A stretch of 64,000 bases of DNA from Stagonosporopsis chrysanthemi (taxonomy: Eukaryota > Ascomycota > Dothideomycetes > Pleosporales > Didymellaceae), in assembly GCA_022560025.1 (NCBI GenBank), contig JAFISE010000110.1:753-64752 (forward strand). The letters run 5' to 3'. The translations under genes were made by a program, and so were the position numbers. The notes under the pieces are model-generated. The model did no database searches and was not told where the DNA came from. It saw only the letters and a program-made list of their open reading frames with translations. Positions 46,293 to 57,404 of the stretch are shown here, piece by piece; positions within the stretch are counted from its first letter, which is position 1; each line of letters opens with the position of its first letter.

Positions 46293-47625
46293 TGTATCGA
46301 TTGCATCGACTGCACCGACCTCCCTTGACGGGGACTCAAATGATCTCTAAGAAGATATCCCTCCCTGAGCAGAGGATCTCCAGCTCAACACTTTGTGTAT
46401 TGCATCTTGGAGGCAATATACCATCGGGGGACTGTGGTCTTGTCCGGTCTCTTGCAGATAGTCAATCGTCTACCTCTCGACACCCCAACAGAACTCCCAT
46501 ATCCCCAAATCCCTCCGGCGCCTCTAAAGAAGTTGAATTGCAACTACAGTTCTATACTTGTATGCGGGTAATCTGACACTTGCGCAGTAATGCCACATCC
46601 CGTATACCCAAACAGAGCACATTTCTGGAAATCACTGTTCTTGAAAATGTGGACTGATCCCCACCTAATGGGCTGGATGACTCTGAATTCTCTTGTTAGT
46701 TTCTTCCAGCATGCTTTATCAGGCATCTATCCAGGTGATTCAGTCGCGGCTTCCCGCCGCGTTGCTGCGCTTCTACGATCAATCATCCCCTCATCCCAGA
46801 ATATTGATACCCAACCACACCACTCTTGTATAGTCTAAATTCATTCCAGCTTTGCGTAGTCATCTACGGCATGTCTTGAACATTGATCTTATATAACCAC
46901 TATCTCTTTACAACATCACTACTCTTGTTCTATAACATATACTTGTATTCTCCAATCTCGCTTGAACACAGACCACACTTTCGCAAACCTGTTAACCAGT
47001 CAGATCGAGTGTAATCCCATTGATGCTAAAAAATGGTGGTGCTGACTACGTGGGACTTTTGACATGAGCTTCACAATCATTAAGCAAGAAGTAACCTCCT
47101 AATCCTCAGTCAATCAGGTTTTCCAGCAAGACATGGCCTCACTTCACAGCAAGGTCAAATCGGTCAAATACCGGGGCGGGAGGACTTGTGTGGAATTCTT
47201 GGCATAATTAGATGGGCTTCATGGCGAGGTCCAAGGGGCCAAGCACGATACAATCGCTCAGTATTGCGCAGTGAATAAGATCTTGCGTCAGAATATTGCC
47301 GATATGATTCAAGGCTAGGGAAAAAGTACTTGTGTGAGAACATTAGCACAACTGTCTTTGCTCCAGAACGAATTCAAGAGAATAGGCACGACACAGTTTC
47401 CCAGGCTTCCACGATCCATGGCACTCTGTCTTCGATACACGATAATGTCGAAAATATAGCCTCAACCGTCGAGGTTCATGTTGGAGCCGTTGACGCGCGA
47501 AGTTTTGGTAGCTGTGCCACGTTTAGAGCTCGGTGAAGTTCTTCAGGCATTGCAGCATCTTGTCATGATGAGTGATGGAGCATGAGACACAAAGCATCTT
47601 CGCGCGAGTATTGAGTCTTGCATAC
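46293..47625. other. Mostly non-coding stretch with a small open frame
   Basis: 1.3 kb between the LTR and the cyclophilin gene. Aside from the 82-codon frame at 46590-46838, nothing supportable was found. Confidence 0.5.
46590..46838 (+). CDS. Small open frame, possible gene fragment
   Basis: 82 codons from ATG to stop with protein-like composition (FWKSLFLKMWTDPHLMGWM; LVSFFQHALSGIYPGDSVAA). A plausible upstream stretch (VNRLPLDTPTELPYPQ) lies at about 46460. I could not join them with an acceptable intron, so it may be a degraded gene. Family unknown. Confidence 0.3.
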   Translation: MPHPVYPNRAHFWKSLFLKMWTDPHLMGWMTLNSLVSFFQHALSGIYPGDSVAASRRVAALLRSIIPSSQNIDTQPHHSCIV

Positions 47626-48293
47626 CTACTTGACAGACCTAGCCTTGAGAATAACAACATCCTCAAGCGGCTTGTCACCTGCATCAGTCCTCACACTGCC
47701 AATCTTCTGCACAACATCCAAGCCGTCCACCACCTGCCCAAAGACCGAGTGCTTGCCGTTCAGATGCGGCGTGGCGGCAAGCGTAATGAAGAACTGGCTT
47801 CCATTAGTCCCCGGGCCGCTGTTTGCCATGGAAAGCACGCCAGGCCCCGTGTGCAGGAGCGAGTTGTCGATCTCGTCTTCGAAATTGCCGCCCCAGATCG
47901 ACTCGCCGCCGCGGCCGGTGCCGGTGGGATCGCCGCCCTGAAGCATGAAGCCTGGGATCACACGATGGAAGATGACGCCGTCGTATTTGCCGGCGTCGGC
48001 AAGGCCGGCGAAGTTCTGGCACGTCTAGGCTGCGGTCAGATGGTGGACTATACAGTAGAAGGAAGGAGCAGTGCCCTTGGCGTCTTGTCGCTGTACAGAG
48101 CGATAGTGATGTCGCCATGACTAGTCGTCATAAGGACCCCAGATGGCTTTTCAATCGCTGCACTGGTGGCGGTGCTGGTCTGGGGCGCATGTGCAGAGGT
48201 GGTGGAGGATGGCGGCGCATGGCCCTGTGTGGGCGTCGACTTCACGTCTGAGTCGATCTTGTCATGCTTGAAGAGCTTCTTGAGCTTGTCCAT
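47626..48293 (-). CDS. Cyclophilin-type peptidyl-prolyl isomerase (PPIL1-like)
   Basis: Predicted 205 aa from exons 48293-48075 and 48024-47626. A ~50-residue polar extension precedes a complete cyclophilin fold (VLMTTSHGDITIALYSDKT; FHRVIPGFMLQGGDPTGTG; MANSGPGTNGSQFFITL; PHLNGKHSVFGQVVDG) with the catalytic Arg and Phe/His positions. The compact domain without the extra loop resembles PPIL1, a spliceosome-associated isomerase. The intron appears to be GC-AG (AGG|GCACTG ... CCTAG|ACG), needed to give TPRTCQNFAGLA; no GT donor fits. It is a conserved gene surviving in a decaying region. Confidence 0.92.
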
Positions 48294-48996
48294 AATTACT
48301 ATAAATACGGTTTGAGAATGCGAGCGCGCGTGTTTTCGTAGCGGTGCAGGAATGAGCTGCCCGCGAACGATGACGAAGGGTTAGCAGCATGCTACGTCAT
48401 TGGAGCTAGAGGACAAACGCGCACAATTGTGCTCTGCCCAACTCGAGCACAGCGTTTTCAAGAAATATGCGTGTTTCCAATTCAAGGCGAGGACGACTAC
48501 TGGGAACTGCTGCAAGAAAACGCACGCACTTGGTCGCAGACAATGACGACTGATCCAGTGTTGATCGTGACCGGGGGACCATGATCACCGCCGATCTCCC
48601 GCGCCGACCCATCGCAATGCATGATGCCCCTCTACCATTCCACTCGGCATCTTTCCATAGAACGAAAGCATTTTTCCTTGCATTCATATCCTCCGCGCCA
48701 GACCACAGCCATCCCAAGCGGTGCCCATCTGTCTGCTAGACAGGTGTCACAGCGGGCGGCGGGGTACTTCGATCAAATAGCACTAACAGGGTAGGATTGG
48801 ATTGATAGCGAGCATCGCTTTGCTAGCGCTCTGGTGCAATGCTCTGACAGCGCATCATGCTGCAAGCTTGTGTTACTCCACAGCAGGACTGATATTGATT
48901 TCATTCTCGCCCAGCCATTGCAACGACGACAAATTGAATATAGCCCTCTTATGGACCTGCTGCAGTCTCACACAACCACAATCTTTTTACCTAGCT
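48294..48996. other. Divergent intergenic region, no gene seen
   Basis: About 700 bp between cyclophilin and BTB genes. The BTB frame is open back to 48802 but its first ATG is at 48997. Confidence 0.55.
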
Positions 48997-50528
48997 ATGA
49001 TGGTCTCAATTACCTACGAAATCGTTCCAAATGCCGACACTGTTATCCTTCTGAGAAATCCTTGCAGAGTATTTGCAGAACAGGCAAACGACGTGCCAGT
49101 CTCGAAAGTAAGAAAATTCAAGAAGAAGTCGAAGAAAAGCCGTACTCTTCCTGCTTCACCGATAGTTGTCTCTCATGAGTCGGCAGTAGACAATGCAAGT
49201 CTTGTACTGCTTGAGACAGTACCAGCGGATCTTGGTGAATCAAGCTCGACTGCAATCATTCCCGACGAAAACTCAAGAGATTTGGAGGAGAGCCCGTTCG
49301 AGGCCAGCTCATCAGCGACTAAGGAGACAGTCACCATAGCAAAGACATTCGAGTCCGGGGAGATCGATGCCTCGAACATCGCTGTGTCGGATACTCGCGA
49401 ATCGGAAGCAATGCCCAGCCTCGTCGTCGAGCCTCGGAAAGAGGATGGAATACGATTCCAAGTCTGCGCAGGCAACCTTATGTCCGCTTCACCGTGGTTC
49501 TATCGTGCATTGAGGAAGGATGGATGGATGGAGTCTGGCCGGGACTCGCAAGACAAGTGCTTTCACCTATCTGCTGAGGACTGGGACGAAGAGGCGTTCG
49601 TTCTTTTGATGAACGTGTTTCATCTGCGCAACCACAAAGTCCTTCGTACACTGACACTGGAGATGCTGGCAAAGTTCGCGGTGTTGACCGAATACTACGA
49701 ATGCGAAGAATCCGTAGGTTTGCTGGTCGGTATATGGGTCGCGGAATTGAGGGCCAAGACACCCATTCCAACGACATACTGCCGCGACCTTATGTTGTGG
49801 ATGTGGGTTTCTTGGGTCTTCAAGATATTGGACGTGTTCAAACAAGTGACCGCTGTTGCTATAAGGCAGTCTTCTGAGTCCCTTAGAGACCTCGGTCTCC
49901 CAATTCCGGCTTGGATAATTGGTACGTTTGAGGGTTCCTCTGTCAGTAATTGATGTTGCGGTGCAAGTCGGCCCTACAGGCCTTGATCGTCACTCCTGTG
50001 ACTCTCCTGGACTAGCACGTCTCAGAGCATGTATATATTGATGCTCCCTAGCTAGCAAGTAACACAAGCGCAGTTTTCCATCATTTTCAGCAGCTGCTTA
50101 CGCTGCAACAATTGAGCTTGCACCAAGCAGACAAGATCAAATTTAAACGACAATTGGCAATGGATTTCATCACGTCTGACGTGGCCCAGCTCCTTGATGT
50201 CTATCGCAGCGCCACCTACGTTTGTCCTTTCGACTCTGGTCACTCATTTCAGTGCGGAAGTATGCTTTTGGGCGCACTGACAAGGCAGGTGCATTCGCTG
50301 GATCTCATCTCTCCACGGCTTACTGGTCCAAGTCTTGGGCAAACGTTTGATGGCCTCTGTAAAAAAGCACGCGCGGTCGAGTCAGCGAATTGGTACCCTG
50401 ACCGCTATGCTCATCATCATCCCTGCAACTTGCAGTCAGCTATCGGTCCGATCGTAGATATAGCTATCACTATGGTAGCGGGTTTAGACCTAGGAGAGAC
50501 ATCTGTTCAAGAGGAGGATGTGAAATGA
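48997..50528 (+). CDS. BTB/POZ-like fungal protein
   Basis: Predicted 459 aa from exons 48997-49921 and 50074-50528 (152-nt intron GTACGT...GCAG). After a basic/Ser-rich insertion (KFKKKSKKSRTLPASP) and a long acidic Ser/Thr linker, a BTB-like core is visible: FQVCAGNLMSASPWFYRALR, FHLSAEDWDEEAFVLLMNVF, LTLEMLAKFAVLTEYYECEE. The C-terminal part after the intron (CGSMLLGALTRQVHSLDLIS; YPDRYAHHHPCNLQSAIGPI) matches the fungal BTB accessory family that expanded in many Pezizomycotina. The long linker between N-terminal strand and core is unusual. It appears intact. Function unknown. Confidence 0.8.
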
Positions 50529-51011
50529 ATGCCAAGAAATGAGCTCGCTGGCACTCGTTGGCAGAGAATCATTCGTTGGTCTATCACAAATCACCTAATC
50601 CGTCAGCAAATCCAGTAACAAGATTCGCAAAAATGTGTGTACACCCAAAATAGCATCGTGAATCTAAAGCCTAATCAGAGTCTGTATTCTAAAAATCGTG
50701 TCTTGCTCATGTCTCTGCGGAACTCTAGATAACCAAAGAGTCTGAAATCGTGCTCGTTAAACGTCTGGGCATGTAAGTGGGATGAATTGCAGCACAAATA
50801 TCGCTATCTTGTGAAAATCAACACGAAAATCTCAGTCTCGAGCGCTTGAGCCTGAATGCCACCGTATGAGAGCGATCCATCAAGCCGGCGTCGTGCCGCG
50901 CGGCCGCTACCGCCTACGATCTTGCGGCACAACAATAGCTGTTCAGATAGGAGATCCAAAACTTGGATTTGAGATCCAGCAGGCGCCGGACCAGGGCCTG
51001 CTTGAACGTCC
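50529..51011. other. No gene seen
   Basis: About 480 bp with no coding support between the BTB gene and the SAM-synthetase fragment. Confidence 0.5.
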
Positions 51012-51110
51012 TACAACGGTGTCGACACGGAGGGGCACGACAGCACCGCCGTCGTAAGCATAGTCAACGGTGACCTGGGTCTTGGTGTCAGGTCGGAGCT
51101 TGATCACGTT
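51012..51110 (-). pseudogene. S-adenosylmethionine synthetase fragment
   Basis: The minus strand encodes 33 codons reading NVIKLRPDTKTQVTVDY and AYDGGAVVPLRVDTVV, a good match to the conserved C-terminal-domain block of eukaryotic methionine adenosyltransferase (LRPDSKTQVT ... GAVVPLRVHTIV). Similarity stops abruptly on both sides, with no ATP-binding GHPDK or GAGDQG motifs in reach. It is therefore a short dislocated fragment, not a gene. Confidence 0.75.
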
Positions 51111-51676
51111 AGTCAGTCACCTGATATACTGTGCCTCAAGAGGATATAATAGCCGAAAACTCTGCAGTCGAATCTCGAAATAGCCTTTTGGGCTCAAGAT
51201 TTTGCTCAGTCACTGATTTTTCCTTTTTGACGTCTTGTTCTTTGGCATGAGCAATGCTAGCTTCTAATTTGTCAAAAGTTGCACTCGAGTTTGAGATTCT
51301 GTACGGTGTCAGAATCTTGTAAACTCGTTTTCCGGTCGGACTGAGCGATGTCGGCGGCGTCATTTGGGGTCCATGTTTCGAACTTCTCGTTGGCATCTAT
51401 ATACAAGTCATCAGTCTCACGGTAAGAACGCTCAAAACACAGAGCGCATTATGAACGATGACTGTTTGTATGCGAACACTAGCACCATTGACGCCGCAGA
51501 CATAACCGCACACACCACCCCGACGTCACTCTCGATGGTGCCACCTTCCTAAATCTATACCAAATGAAGTTTCAATTTACATGAGACACGGCGCTATTCA
51601 CATGATCTCCACTACGTCTTTTCATCCGCATTTGAAGATATCGTTACTTTTCACCACCTCTGCTCCATCTTGTTAT
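51111..51676. other. No gene seen
   Basis: About 570 bp; an 86-codon minus-strand frame (51136-51396) has no recognisable features. Confidence 0.4.
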
Positions 51677-53282
51677 TTACAGCTTATCCTCATTCAAGTC
51701 GACATGCAGATCGCAATTTCCCCTGCTAGTACGCCACCAAGCCTGCAGGTAACGCGAGCCATCTGGTCTGGTACACGGCCCGACATAGGATAAGGGCCCA
51801 AGGTATTCGTCCGAAAAGTACCCGTTGACTTTGATGGTGAGCGAATCCAGGAAGAAGTCGCGACCGCCACCGTCTTCAAGCGATCTGGTAACCATTCCCG
51901 CCCCGTCTTCTAGCTGCCGGACTAGACGCTGGAAATGCTGGCCTTGTTGGTAGTGGGACGCTTCTCCATCAGTGACAGCCTGAAGCTGTGCTGCCAAGTC
52001 CTTGTTTTTTGTCTTGACTCCGCGGTATTTTGTCTACCCATCTTCTCCAACGCCGCCTGACGCTCTGACAGCTGCGTTGCAGTCGCGGCGGCGTCCTGCA
52101 GAGCTGTAACTTGGAACTTCTGGAGAGTTTCGTTGGTCGCCCGCAACGTCTGGAGTTCTCCCTGAAGCTCGCTGTTGTGGCTTTGCAATTGCTGCATTAA
52201 TACTGCTTGCAGTGACTTTCGCTCGGCCTCTGCATCAGCTGTCTTATCGTGGACAGTATCTCTGGTCTCCTGCAGGGTTTTGATTGTTTCTCGCATTACC
52301 TTGAGCTTACTGATATTGTGCTGTGACTGCAGCTCTAGGTTTGCTCGAAGTCGCCTTCGCTTAGACTCTGCGTTGGCTGCAGCTACTTTCTTAGATTGTT
52401 GAAGGGCTATAATGGCTCCTTGCAAGTTTTTGAGCTTAATGCTGTGATCCTGTGACTGTTGGACGATTCCGGCTTGACATCGCCGTCTCTCGGCCTCGGC
52501 CCTAGCTGCACTTTGGTCCGCGGAATCTTTAGACTCCTTCAAGACTTTGTTAGTCTCTTGTAACTCCTTCAGCCTGTTGTTGGATTCCTGCAACTGCTGG
52601 TCAACCTCTGCCCGGATTTGCTTTTTCACATCCTCTGTATCGGCCGTTCTCGATTCCTGAAAGGCTTTGATCGCTTCCTCCAACTCGTCCAACTCGTTGT
52701 TGAGGTGGTCTACTTGGGCTTGGAGTCGAAATCGTTCGGCCTCTGCGTTGATCTCGTTCTGCACCGCTGCCTCCGAGGACTCCTGAAGCCCTGTGATGGT
52801 TTCTTGCAATTCCTTGAATTGGCTGCTGTAGTAGTTTACCTGTACCTGAAGTCGCATCCGCTCAGCCGCTACCTTGGCTTCGTTCTGAACCGCTGCATCT
52901 TTGAGTTTTTGTAGGGCTGCGTTAGTTTCTTGCAACTTCTTTAGATCGCCTTGCAGTATCTCGAACTTGCTGTGCGACGCCTTGGGGTCGCTGTGCTGCT
53001 TCTCGTCTTTGCTGATGGTGTTCAAGTATTCATCTGATTCCGCTTCGATGCATCTCGGCTCAAGCTCTGCACTGGCTTCTTTTTTGCTCGAGTCAAAGAG
53101 GTCGGATCTGGAAGTGGATGCATTTCGCCCTCACTACTGTGGTTCAGCTGCTCGTCTGAATCTGCTTGCATTTGGCTTGACCCAGTCTCTGCTCTGGGTT
53201 CACTGTCGACCGAGTCTTGATTGCGAATGTATTGTTCGTCGAGACCGAACTCGATTTTGAGTTTGTTTGTAAGATCTGCTAG
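51677..53282 (-). pseudogene. Long coiled-coil gene with two frame changes at A6 tracts
   Basis: The minus strand encodes ~530 codons in three frame segments. A polar N-part (LADLTNKLKIEFGLDEQYIR) switches frame at an A6 run near 53,085. The main coiled coil (repeated LKxLQETNxALQ..., AEAERxRLQ units of about 40-50 residues) switches again at an A6 run near 52,015. The C-part (LAAQLQAVTDGEASHYQQGQ ... KVNGYFSDEYLGPLSYVG) runs to a stop at 51677. In each case one extra A would restore a continuous frame. No start codon was found at the 5' end. Either a decaying gene, assembly under-calls, or slippage. Confidence 0.6.
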
Positions 53283-53811
53283 TGCTGGTTTGATGTTACT
53301 TTATACCAGGAAGATTGAGTATTAAGGCTTGTGTTTTTTTCAAAGAGCTGGGCTTTGAAAGTTCTGATGAGCGTAGTTAGCTATTTGCAAGCTCTGCATA
53401 AGAACAGAAGATCTATATACGCCTGTTGTTGCTGAGCCGTCTTTGTCTTGCCTTGTTGACCTATCTTTGTGCTGTCGTGTTCATTGGTCTTCGTCTCTGA
53501 GATTGCATGCAACTTTGTTGAGCAAACGTCTTGTTGCTTTGTTGTGTATTTGTGTCGAAGGCTATCGGCTGGAGTACTGGCCTCTCAAATGATGCGCGAT
53601 GATGTGTTCTTGGATTCTGAAGCTCCTCCATCAATTGGTTAACTTCGAAACAATCCTTGCGTCCGAGGCAATTCTCGCGCAGAGGCCGCGCATTGGGGAT
53701 GCTTGGAGTGAATCTGATGTCGTGAAGTTGTCTAGCTAGGACATCACTTCAAGGCGACTGCTGTTCACCGCTCCTTTCAGCAAAAAGATGACCAAAGAGA
53801 CGGTTCCAATA
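53283..53811. other. No gene seen
   Basis: About 530 bp between two damaged minus-strand genes. The 5' exon of the coiled-coil gene would be expected here but was not found. Confidence 0.45.
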
Positions 53812-55197
53812 TTACATCGTCTGCTCAGTGGAGGAAGCCGGGCCGCCCCAGCGGTAGGTTTGGCGTTCATCAAAAGGCGGTTGAGACGTGGAGTGTTCTT
53901 GCATTGGCCTCATGCGCTTGTTTGGGCGGTCTGCGCTGGAAGGTGCGATGTGCGAAGTGTGTGAGTCAACTGACCTCGAAGAGCCAGCTTTCCGCTTTGT
54001 GCTGCACATTGAGGGATTCAGTGTAGCTGGCGGCGACGAAAAAGTGTTTAAAACCAGCGGCTGAGGTGGTTCCCAGTCGCTGCAGTCTCCAGCACCGGAT
54101 GTAGAATGTGGAGAAATCTGATGGCTTTCAAATCCATCTCGAGAGCCGTGGTTGAGCGACCCATCTAGCGGTCCATCACGAGGACGTCCTGTAGTTCTGC
54201 GGTGTAACTTCCTGTTTCCTCTCTCTTGCAGATCTATGAGCTGGCGCAATTGTTTCTTGAGCGTGCGAAGTTCTGCCAGATGCGCTGGCTTCGGCTCGAG
54301 GGCGTCCAGGTTGACGCCAACGAAGTGACGCGTCCTCCACAGAACGGCACCGGGGTCGCCATGCCACTTGAACGTCTGCGGTAGCTCGATGCTGCCCACA
54401 AACCTGTAGTCGATGAACATGTACGCCGTGTAGAGCCCGGTAGTCCTCTCCCCGTGTGTTGCGCAATAAGCAGCGTACTGACTCGGCTGAACAGGCAGGC
54501 GCGGTCGCGGCAAAGCGTACAGCTCTGCTTGCCATCGTTACTCCTGCTCGATGGAGAACTCGAGGTACGTAGGCACTATGACTAGCCCGGGCTCTCTTGG
54601 GTTGAGTGCGGCAAGGTCGAGTACGCAGAGGACCATGGCGTTTTCCAAGTTGCCCAGCGTCGCCAGGCTGGTCAAGCCCTGTGCTTGCAGCTTGGGGAGG
54701 TCGTTGGCAGCCTTGTCGATGACGTGCGCGGTATAAAGTCGGCATCTGTTGCCACACACACAGCAAGCGCCGCAGCCGACCAAGGACCTGCTCGAGAGCG
54801 ACTGGCTGGTGAACGACGGGCTGTGCGACCTAAATGCAGCGCTCGTGTAGTATGGCGCTACGGGTATGCGTGAGACAGTGTTGGACAAGCTACCGACGTC
54901 CGGCATCGATGAAGGGACGTCGTGCGAGGCCTTCACGGCCTCGTAGTTGCTATCAGGCGGTGAGTGCGATATAGTGCCAAGGCGTAGGCAGGTTGGCCCT
55001 CGCGGCGTCCGTTGCCGTTGTCTTCGGTACTGGTATCGTATAGGTGTTAACGGCTGAAGGTGAGCGGTTGCGCCACTTGTTGATGAGCAAACGATCCTCA
55101 CCACTGAAAGCCTAGACCGACATGAACCACGGCAGAAAGGCCCACAGAAAGTCAGCCACGGGCGACTCAGATTGGCATTGGACGTGTGTGCTGCCAT
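53812..55197 (-). pseudogene. Fungal accessory gene with one in-frame TAA
   Basis: From ATG 55197 the frame is open (YYTSAAFRSHSPSF; YTAHVIDKAANDLPKLQAQG; GLVIVPTYLEFSIEQE) to TAA at 54538-54540. It continues in the same frame (RWQAELYALPRPRLPVQPSQ; YCATHGERTTGLYTAYMFID; TFKWHGDPGAVLWRTRHF) and into a disordered basic tail to 53812. Both sides clearly belong to one protein, since the sequence around the stop is uninterrupted. A nonsense mutation in a gene of ~461 codons is the simplest reading. The family is common in Dothideomycetes accessory regions but has no known function. A Cys-rich CGACCVCGNRC patch is present. Confidence 0.65.
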
Positions 55198-55604
55198 CCA
55201 TGTTCGTTATCATTATGTCACACATTGAAACCAGTACAAACGCCTTTCATTACCGTTTCACAGAGCTCATGAGTGAAAGAGTAGAAGCCAAATCATTTAG
55301 GAAGAGGTCCCATCGTGCGGAAAGTCCGGTCGGCGAGCGGTGTTGGAAGCTGTACTCTCGCCAGCTGAGATGCATACTGTGTTCAGCAGCCGACGATCTG
55401 AGCACACATATGAAACCACGTCTTGATGTCATCACAGTCAACAGCCATGGCGAGAGATGAATGAGTTTATGGTCACTACGTTACATCGTGGAAGTCAATT
55501 GTCGCTCCGAGCTGCGAAAGCCACGTATCAAGTACTATGGCATAAACTGGAAGCTGATTTATCGGTCTCTGGAAGCATCTTACCCTCTCCACTTAACGCA
55601 GGCC
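55198..55604. other. No gene seen
   Basis: Upstream side of the broken gene. Only short unsupported frames. Confidence 0.5.
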
Positions 55605-55789
55605 TGTCACGGTTGAGGGCATCTCCTGCCTCACGTGCAGGTGCACCTCATCTCTGGTGAGACGAGGCTGCCTCTCCTGCACTAGCGCTGTTTACAGCTA
55701 CCCATGTATACATACTGTTCGTAGCTTCGCACAATACAACCTCAGTTCAATCCTCAAATCTTCCCGCACTGCTTGCACTCACTGCGACA
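55605..55789 (+). repeat. 185-bp repeat family, copy 3 (full length)
   Basis: Same ends, length and orientation as copy 2 (44299-44483), with a handful of substitutions. No target duplication is visible. Bases 55790-56308 hold no gene. Confidence 0.9.
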
Positions 55790-56308
55790 CTATCGATGTT
55801 CGTTATGCCCAGAATGTTTTGCCCTTCATCAGCCTTGCGAGGCATACACGCTGCGAGAGCCATCGAAGTCGGAGACGTCGTCCCTGTCATCAAGTGCTGC
55901 GCCAAGTTCTAGCTTCCACGTCACGAAATGTCTCCATTGTGTGGTGTTGTACCACATTGTCATTTGAGCCGCACTAGCAAAGATCGGTCACAATTCGACG
56001 TGGGAAGCTCTCGGCGGAGATCCCGATGGCTACAGTCACCATGTACTTCATCCCTGTAGCGCACTTTCATTGACACCAGGCTGTAACACGGCTGTAGCGC
56101 ACCAGCAATATCCAAATCTCCCAAATATGGCCAAAAGTCGCAGCCAAAGTGAAATAGGTGAAAGGACATGCAGAGCCGGTTCGTTTGCTCACGTCCTGAA
56201 GTAATGGAAGCTGCGCCCGCCGCTAACCTCTCTCACTTGAGGCTTTTGCCTCTGCCTTCGACCTTTCTCACCCGTAAACTCCTCGCCTGGCCCTGATCAC
56301 TGTGCATC

Positions 56309-56919
56309 ATGAATCCTTTCGCGCTCTACAGATCCCGCTCCTCTCGTTCTTCTTCTACCGTTCACACGGCGACAATGACTAACACAGATGTCGCCGAGAC
56401 GACGCCAAGCGCCAAACCAGGTCTTCCGCTGTACACCGGAGAGTGCGATTTCATGGACTGCCTACGCAACATCGTCACCTCATTGGAGACCAAAGACGAT
56501 GATTGGGTCTTTTGCGCGCGCCTCCTCATGGCTATCGAGAAGAAGGAGAAGCAGCGTACCGAAGAAAGCAAGGCGTTGCCTCGCCGCTCTGCTGAAACCG
56601 GTTATGCAGACTACAACAAAAGGTTTGCATCCAGACAAACGGGTTTCTGTGCGTCACTAACATTGCCGCAAGGCGCCCTGTCCGATCTGACATCTTGTTC
56701 GAGCGAGGCTACCCGTTCACACTGCCGCTGAACCTTGACAACTTCTTGTCTCCACCAAAAGGTCGTCACGGACAGGGAGAGGCTGTGCATGCCGACGAGG
56801 AGCTTCCGACCCCGCCGAATGAGATTGGAGAGCAGAACAAGCCTCGTCTGCGTGTAGACTCCGCCGCGGTGACATGCAGCTCCTGTCATCATCTCGGCGA
56901 CGCTGTTCAGGAGAAGTAG
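56309..56919 (+). CDS. Small unknown protein
   Basis: Predicted 186 aa from exons 56309-56622 and 56673-56919. The 50-nt intron has a good branch site (CACTAAC) and joins YADYNKR to RPVRSDILFERG. Sequence: Ser/Arg/Thr-rich start, an acidic helical middle (DFMDCLRNIVTSLETKDDDW), a Pro/Glu-rich part and a terminal CSSCHHLGDAV. No transmembrane or signal segment, no family recognised. Splice quality argues for a real gene. Confidence 0.55.
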
Positions 56920-57404
56920 GATATCCGGCGACATTGCTACAGGTTGATACTGAGCCGCATGGCATGGCCTGTTATGTATTAGGTGAAGCGACACACCGCG
57001 TCGATCGACAACACAGTTGATATTTTTGATCAGGTCGGCGGACCCCCACTTTCGCTTGCTTGGATTGATATAAGCTCGCGTTCGCGCTCGCGATGGCAGA
57101 TCGCACTCAAGGTTTCACGTCTGCATCTGATGATGGCCTTGCAGCAGTCACGATATTGAATGAACAATTAAATTCATAACCACATGTACAGCATTGCTCT
57201 GTTATCGCACTGCATATTCACTCTGCGAAGACCGGAGTCCACTCGTTAGATTTCTCTAGCACGGCCACGATCCGTAATGACCGCAGAGAGCTAGGACTTG
57301 CCACCTATGTTGGTACTGGAGTGCGCATGGATAACAGCGCTGGCAGCTGACTGCGATATCGCGGTTATAGACCTGCCATTGAATCTTCACATCCTCACAC
57401 TCTC

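Noticed and set aside
44299..55789. Full retrotransposon between repeat copies 2 and 3
   Set aside because: 11 kb apart with host-like genes (cyclophilin, BTB) between and no reverse transcriptase, integrase or gag motifs.
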